Shown here: positions 60,759 through 64,000 of the stretch, piece after piece
How positions within the stretch are numbered: position 1 is the stretch's first letter
How the letters are laid out: each line of letters starts with the position of its first letter
Assembly (NCBI RefSeq): GCF_003812745.1
Contig: NZ_CP033831.1
Span: forward strand, 1,302,001 to 1,366,000
DNA length: 64,000 bases
DNA from: Serratia sp. FDAARGOS_506
Lineage (GTDB): Bacteria; Pseudomonadota; Gammaproteobacteria; Enterobacterales; Enterobacteriaceae
Direction of reading: 5' to 3'
Position numbers and translations under genes: made by a program
The notes under the pieces: generated by a model
Told to the model about the DNA's origin: nothing
What the model saw: the letters and a program-made list of their open reading frames with translations, nothing else
The model's database searches: none

Positions 60759-61763
60759 TTAAAGGAGTGACTGGGTTTCCGGGAAGCCGAAACGGATATT
60801 CAGGCATTGCACCGCCTGCGCCGCCGCGCCTTTCAGCAGGTTGTCTTCCACCGCTACGGCGATCAGATGCTCGCCCTGCACCGCAAAACCGATGTCACAG
60901 AACGGCAGCCCCACCACCGCTTTCAGCGCTGGCACGCCCTGGTCGTACAACCGCACCAGCGGCTTGTCGTCATAGGCGGCATGATAGGCGGCCGCGACGT
61001 CCTGCGCGGTCACGCCTGCCTTCAGGCGGCAGGTGATGGTTTCAAGGATGCCGCGCGGGAAGTTGCCCAGGTGCGGCGTAAAGATAACCGGCACGCCCAG
61101 GTGCGCGGCGATCTCCGGCTGGTGCCGATGAGTGAAAATACCGTACGGTTGCAGGCTCACTTCGCAGAAGCTGGTGGTCATGCTGGCCTTGCGCCCGGCG
61201 CCGCTGACGCCGCTGGTGGCGTTGATCACCGGCCACTGGTCGAGGTTCAGCAGTTGCTTTTCGATCAACGGCTTCAGCGCCAGTTGCGCCGCCGTCGGGT
61301 AACACCCTGGCACGGCAATCAGCTGCGCCTGTTTAATCTTGTCGCTCTGCCATTCCGCCAGGCCGTACACCGCCTGTTCCAGCAGGGCGCCATGCTGATG
61401 CTCGAAACCGTAGTACTGAGTATAAAAACCGGCGTCCTGCACGCGGAAGGCGCCCGACAGATCGAACACCACGCAGCCCGCCGCCAGGAAGACCGGGGCA
61501 ATATCGTGGCTGACTTCATGGGCGGTGGCGAGGAACACCACGTCGATGTCCTGCGCCGCCTTGGTAACGTCGGTCAACGGCTGCAGCGGCAGATCGACGA
61601 TGCCTTTCAACTGGGGATGGAGATCGGAAAGTAATTTTCCTGCATCTGCACTTTGCGCTGAAACCGCTAAAGCGGTTATGTTCATGTGTGGGTGGCGATT
61701 CAGGTAAGCCGTGAGCTCCGCTCCGGCGTAACCGCTGGCACCAACGATCAGCGTATTCAACAT
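60759..61763 (-). CDS. argC: N-acetyl-gamma-glutamyl-phosphate reductase
   Basis: 334 aa from ATG at 61763, as in E. coli; four extra codons upstream are not needed. NADP-binding [13 protein letters not shown], catalytic Cys in [10 protein letters not shown], and HRHQPEI. First gene of argCBGH; promoter and ARG boxes lie upstream, shared with divergent argE. Confidence 0.96.
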   Translation of the reverse strand: MLNTLIVGASGYAGAELTAYLNRHPHMNITALAVSAQSADAGKLLSDLHPQLKGIVDLPLQPLTDVTKAAQDIDVVFLATAHEVSHDIAPVFLAAGCVVFDLSGAFRVQDAGFYTQYYGFEHQHGALLEQAVYGLAEWQSDKIKQAQLIAVPGCYPTAAQLALKPLIEKQLLNLDQWPVINATSGVSGAGRKASMTTSFCEVSLQPYGIFTHRHQPEIAAHLGVPVIFTPHLGNFPRGILETITCRLKAGVTAQDVAAAYHAAYDDKPLVRLYDQGVPALKAVVGLPFCDIGFAVQGEHLIAVAVEDNLLKGAAAQAVQCLNIRFGFPETQSLL

Positions 61764-61909
61764 GTGGCCTTTCACCTTCTAGACTGACGTGCGGTCGCTT
61801 TCGACCCAGGTAACAGGGCTAGCCAGCGTTGTTGCGCCGTTCACCCACGGAGCCAGGCGTTGATGCTTTTATAAACATCCGGGTATCGGGTTCCCTTACG
61901 CTTCGGCTT

Positions 61910-61948
61910 ACTGTATTTTTATTCAAAATAAATGCATGAATATTGATA
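61910..61948. promoter_or_regulatory. Paired ARG boxes (ArgR operator)
   Basis: Two 18-bp boxes, 61910-61927 (ACTGTATTTTTATTCAAA) and 61931-61948 (AATGCATGAATATTGATA), separated by 3 bp, fitting the TGAAT-N4-ATTCA consensus with few mismatches. They lie between argC and argE and would repress both. Confidence 0.88.
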
Positions 61949-61973
61949 CTATCCTAACCAAAGGCTGTCAACA

Positions 61974-63125
61974 GTGAAGATGAAATTACCTCCATTTATT
62001 GAGCTGTACCGGGCGTTGATCGCCACTCCGTCGATCAGCGCCACCGATGCCGGCCTCGATCAGAGCAATGAGGCGTTAATCAACTTGCTGGCCGGATGGT
62101 TTGCCGACCTGGGCTTTCGCGTCGACGTACAGCCGGTGCCGGAATCGCGCCACAAATTCAACCTGCTGGCCAGCATCGGCGAAGGCAGCGGCGGCCTGCT
62201 GCTGGCCGGCCATACCGATACGGTGCCTTACGACGAAGGCCGCTGGACGCGCGATCCCTTCACCCTGACCGAGCACGACAACAAGCTCTACGGCCTGGGT
62301 ACCGCCGACATGAAAGGCTTCTTCGCCTTTATTCTGGATGCGGTACGCGACATCGACGCGAGCAAACTGACCAAGCCGCTGTACATTCTGGCTACCGCAG
62401 ATGAAGAAACGACGATGGCCGGCGCGCGTTATTTCGCCGCCTCCACCGCCATTCGTCCGGATTTCGCCATCATCGGCGAACCGACCTCGCTGCAGCCGGT
62501 GCGCGCGCACAAGGGCCACATGGCCAACGCCATTCGCATCGTCGGCCAGTCCGGCCATTCCAGCGATCCGGCACGCGGCGTCAACGCCATCGATCTGATG
62601 CATGAATCCATCGGCCGCCTGATGGAGCTGCGCAAAACCCTGCAGGAGCGCTACAACAATCCGGCGTTCGCCGTGCCTTATCCCACCATGAACTTCGGCC
62701 ATATCAGCGGCGGCGACGCGGCCAACCGCATCTGCGCCTGCTGCGAGCTGCACCTGGATATCCGTCCTCTGCCCGGCATGACGCTCGATAATATCAACGA
62801 GCTGATGCATCAGGCATTGGAGCCGGTGAGTCAACGCTGGCCGGGCCGCCTGACCATCGAAGAGCTGCATGCTTCGGTGCCGGGTTACGAATGTCCGACC
62901 GACCACCGCATGGTGGCGGTGATCGAGGAGCTGCTGGGCACCCGCACGCAGGTGGTCAACTACTGCACCGAAGCACCGTTCGTGCAGCAGATCTGCCCGA
63001 CGTTGGTGCTCGGCCCCGGCTCCATCGATCAGGCCCACCAACCGGACGAATACATCGACACCGCGTTTATCGAACCGACGCGCAAACTGCTGGGCCAGCT
63101 GGTCAACCACTTTTGCCGGCAATAA
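61974..63125 (+). CDS. argE: Acetylornithine deacetylase
   Basis: 383 aa, same as E. coli if translation begins at GTG 61974; ATG at 61980 is two codons later. M20 metallopeptidase: zinc-site segments [16 protein letters not shown] and ADEET are present. It releases ornithine from N-acetylornithine. Divergent from argCBGH. A hairpin (AGGGGAAA/TTTCCCCT, 63140-63165) without T-run lies after it. Confidence 0.96.
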   Translation: MKMKLPPFIELYRALIATPSISATDAGLDQSNEALINLLAGWFADLGFRVDVQPVPESRHKFNLLASIGEGSGGLLLAGHTDTVPYDEGRWTRDPFTLTEHDNKLYGLGTADMKGFFAFILDAVRDIDASKLTKPLYILATADEETTMAGARYFAASTAIRPDFAIIGEPTSLQPVRAHKGHMANAIRIVGQSGHSSDPARGVNAIDLMHESIGRLMELRKTLQERYNNPAFAVPYPTMNFGHISGGDAANRICACCELHLDIRPLPGMTLDNINELMHQALEPVSQRWPGRLTIEELHASVPGYECPTDHRMVAVIEELLGTRTQVVNYCTEAPFVQQICPTLVLGPGSIDQAHQPDEYIDTAFIEPTRKLLGQLVNHFCRQ

Positions 63126-63383
63126 ACCCGACATTTAACAGGGGAAATGCTTTATGCTTTCCCCTAACTCAAAATAAGTAGAAAACGGCGAAATAAGCCG
63201 TGCTGATAACCGACGCGCCGTAATTAAATTTCAGAAAAAGCGCCGATTTTGATGTTTTTTTGCTAAAAATAGTGTCAATTGACGATTGGACAGGAACGCG
63301 ATGTGATCAGGCAGGCGGTCTGCGCCTGACGCGTGAAATTTATTTACAAGATAAAAATCATACAGAACTGGGTCAGGGGTTAT

Positions 63384-64000
63384 ATGAACGAACAATATTC
63401 GGCAATGCGCAGTAATGTCAGTATGCTCGGCAAATTGCTCGGCGATACCATCAAAGAAGCGCTGGGCGAGCATATTCTCGATCGCGTTGAGACCATCCGT
63501 AAGCTTTCCAAATCCTCACGCGCCGGCAACGAAGCGCATCGCCAGGAACTGCTCTCCACCCTGCAGAATCTGTCCAACGACGAGCTGCTGCCGGTGGCGC
63601 GCGCCTTCAGCCAGTTCCTCAACCTGACCAACGTCGCCGAGCAGTACCACAGCATTTCGCCCAACGGCGAGGCCGCCAGCAATCCGGAAGCATTGGCTCA
63701 GCTGTTCAGCCGTCTCAAAGACAAAAAACTCAGCGACAAAGAGCTGCAGCACGCGGTGTCGCAACTTTCCATCGAACTGGTGCTGACGGCACACCCGACG
63801 GAGATCACCCGCCGCACCCTGATCCACAAGCTGGTGGAGGTCAACACCTGCCTCAGCCAGCTCGATCACAACGATCTGGCCGACTACGAGCGCAACAAGA
63901 TCATGCGCCGCCTGCGCCAGCTGGTGGCCCAGTCGTGGCACACCGATGAAATTCGCAAACACCGCCCCTCCCCGATCGACGAAGCCAAGTGGGGCTTCGC
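63384..64000 (+). CDS. ppc: Phosphoenolpyruvate carboxylase (N-terminal part)
   Basis: The first 205 codons of an enzyme of about 880 residues; the rest lies beyond the window. N-terminus [16 protein letters not shown] matches E. coli Ppc, and the catalytic [12 protein letters not shown] motif is at about residue 135. It makes oxaloacetate from PEP and bicarbonate. AGGGG precedes the ATG. Position after argE is as in E. coli. Confidence 0.96.
   Translation, partial: MNEQYSAMRSNVSMLGKLLGDTIKEALGEHILDRVETIRKLSKSSRAGNEAHRQELLSTLQNLSNDELLPVARAFSQFLNLTNVAEQYHSISPNGEAASNPEALAQLFSRLKDKKLSDKELQHAVSQLSIELVLTAHPTEITRRTLIHKLVEVNTCLSQLDHNDLADYERNKIMRRLRQLVAQSWHTDEIRKHRPSPIDEAKWGF

Overview
The window is about 60% GC enterobacterial chromosome. 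Gene content and order point to the Serratia marcescens group: tandem SSP-type serine-protease autotransporters, SthA, OxyR, FabR and TrmA proteins very close to their E. coli counterparts, intact ilvGMEDA, and one complete rRNA operon. Gene order largely follows the E. coli map from the yhjD-kdgK region through ilv and then btuB-oxyR-arg-ppc, with Serratia-specific insertions. I assign the species from family resemblance only; no search was run.

Layout. (1) 1-8.1 kb: the end of a receiver-domain gene, a convergent helix-turn-helix/receiver regulator, a promoter-like palindrome and an orphan terminator in a non-coding gap, then two tandem subtilase autotransporters whose 3' halves are almost identical. 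(2) 8.1-11.3 kb: a TetR-type regulator divergent from a two-gene Tm-1-like/PEP-hydrolase-like operon, with two matching 20-bp palindromes between them; then spy. (3) 12.3-15.2 kb: a convergent pair that looks like the RpfR (PAS-GGDEF-EAL) and RpfF (DSF synthase) cell-cell signalling system. (4) 15.5-24.1 kb: yhjD, yhjE, cdh, yhjG, pdeH (with a consensus sigma-28 promoter), kdgK (with a KdgR-like palindrome) and an orphan LuxR gene of the EsaR type. (5) 24.1-35.8 kb: ilvC/ilvY, a DUF2461 gene, a candidate secreted-toxin/immunity pair inserted beside ilvA, and the ilvLGMEDA operon with its leader peptide and attenuator. (6) 35.8-46.3 kb: an MFS transporter, comM, maoP, hdfR, and a 16S-tRNAIle-tRNAAla-23S-5S-tRNAAsp-tRNATrp operon on the minus strand with P1/P2 promoters. 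(7) 46.3-54.1 kb: murI, btuB with a cobalamin riboswitch, trmA, yijD-fabR, sthA and oxyR. (8) 54.1-56.6 kb: a peroxiredoxin-glutaredoxin fusion gene and an Lpd-like flavoprotein. (9) 56.6-64 kb: a HicA/HicB-like pair, argCBGH with ARG boxes divergent from argE, and the start of ppc.

The most striking observation is at oxyR. The divergent OxyR-dependent promoter that drives the small RNA OxyS in E. coli is recognisable here, but it reads into the peroxiredoxin-glutaredoxin gene. Just after that gene's stop codon the sequence matches the 3' part of E. coli OxyS, followed by a strong terminator. This suggests that an OxyS-like RNA is carried in the 3' UTR of this oxidative-stress mRNA, or that E. 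coli OxyS is what remained after the coding region was lost.

Most other genes are housekeeping: branched-chain amino acid synthesis, arginine synthesis, c-di-GMP turnover, B12 uptake, peptidoglycan precursor supply and fatty-acid regulation.
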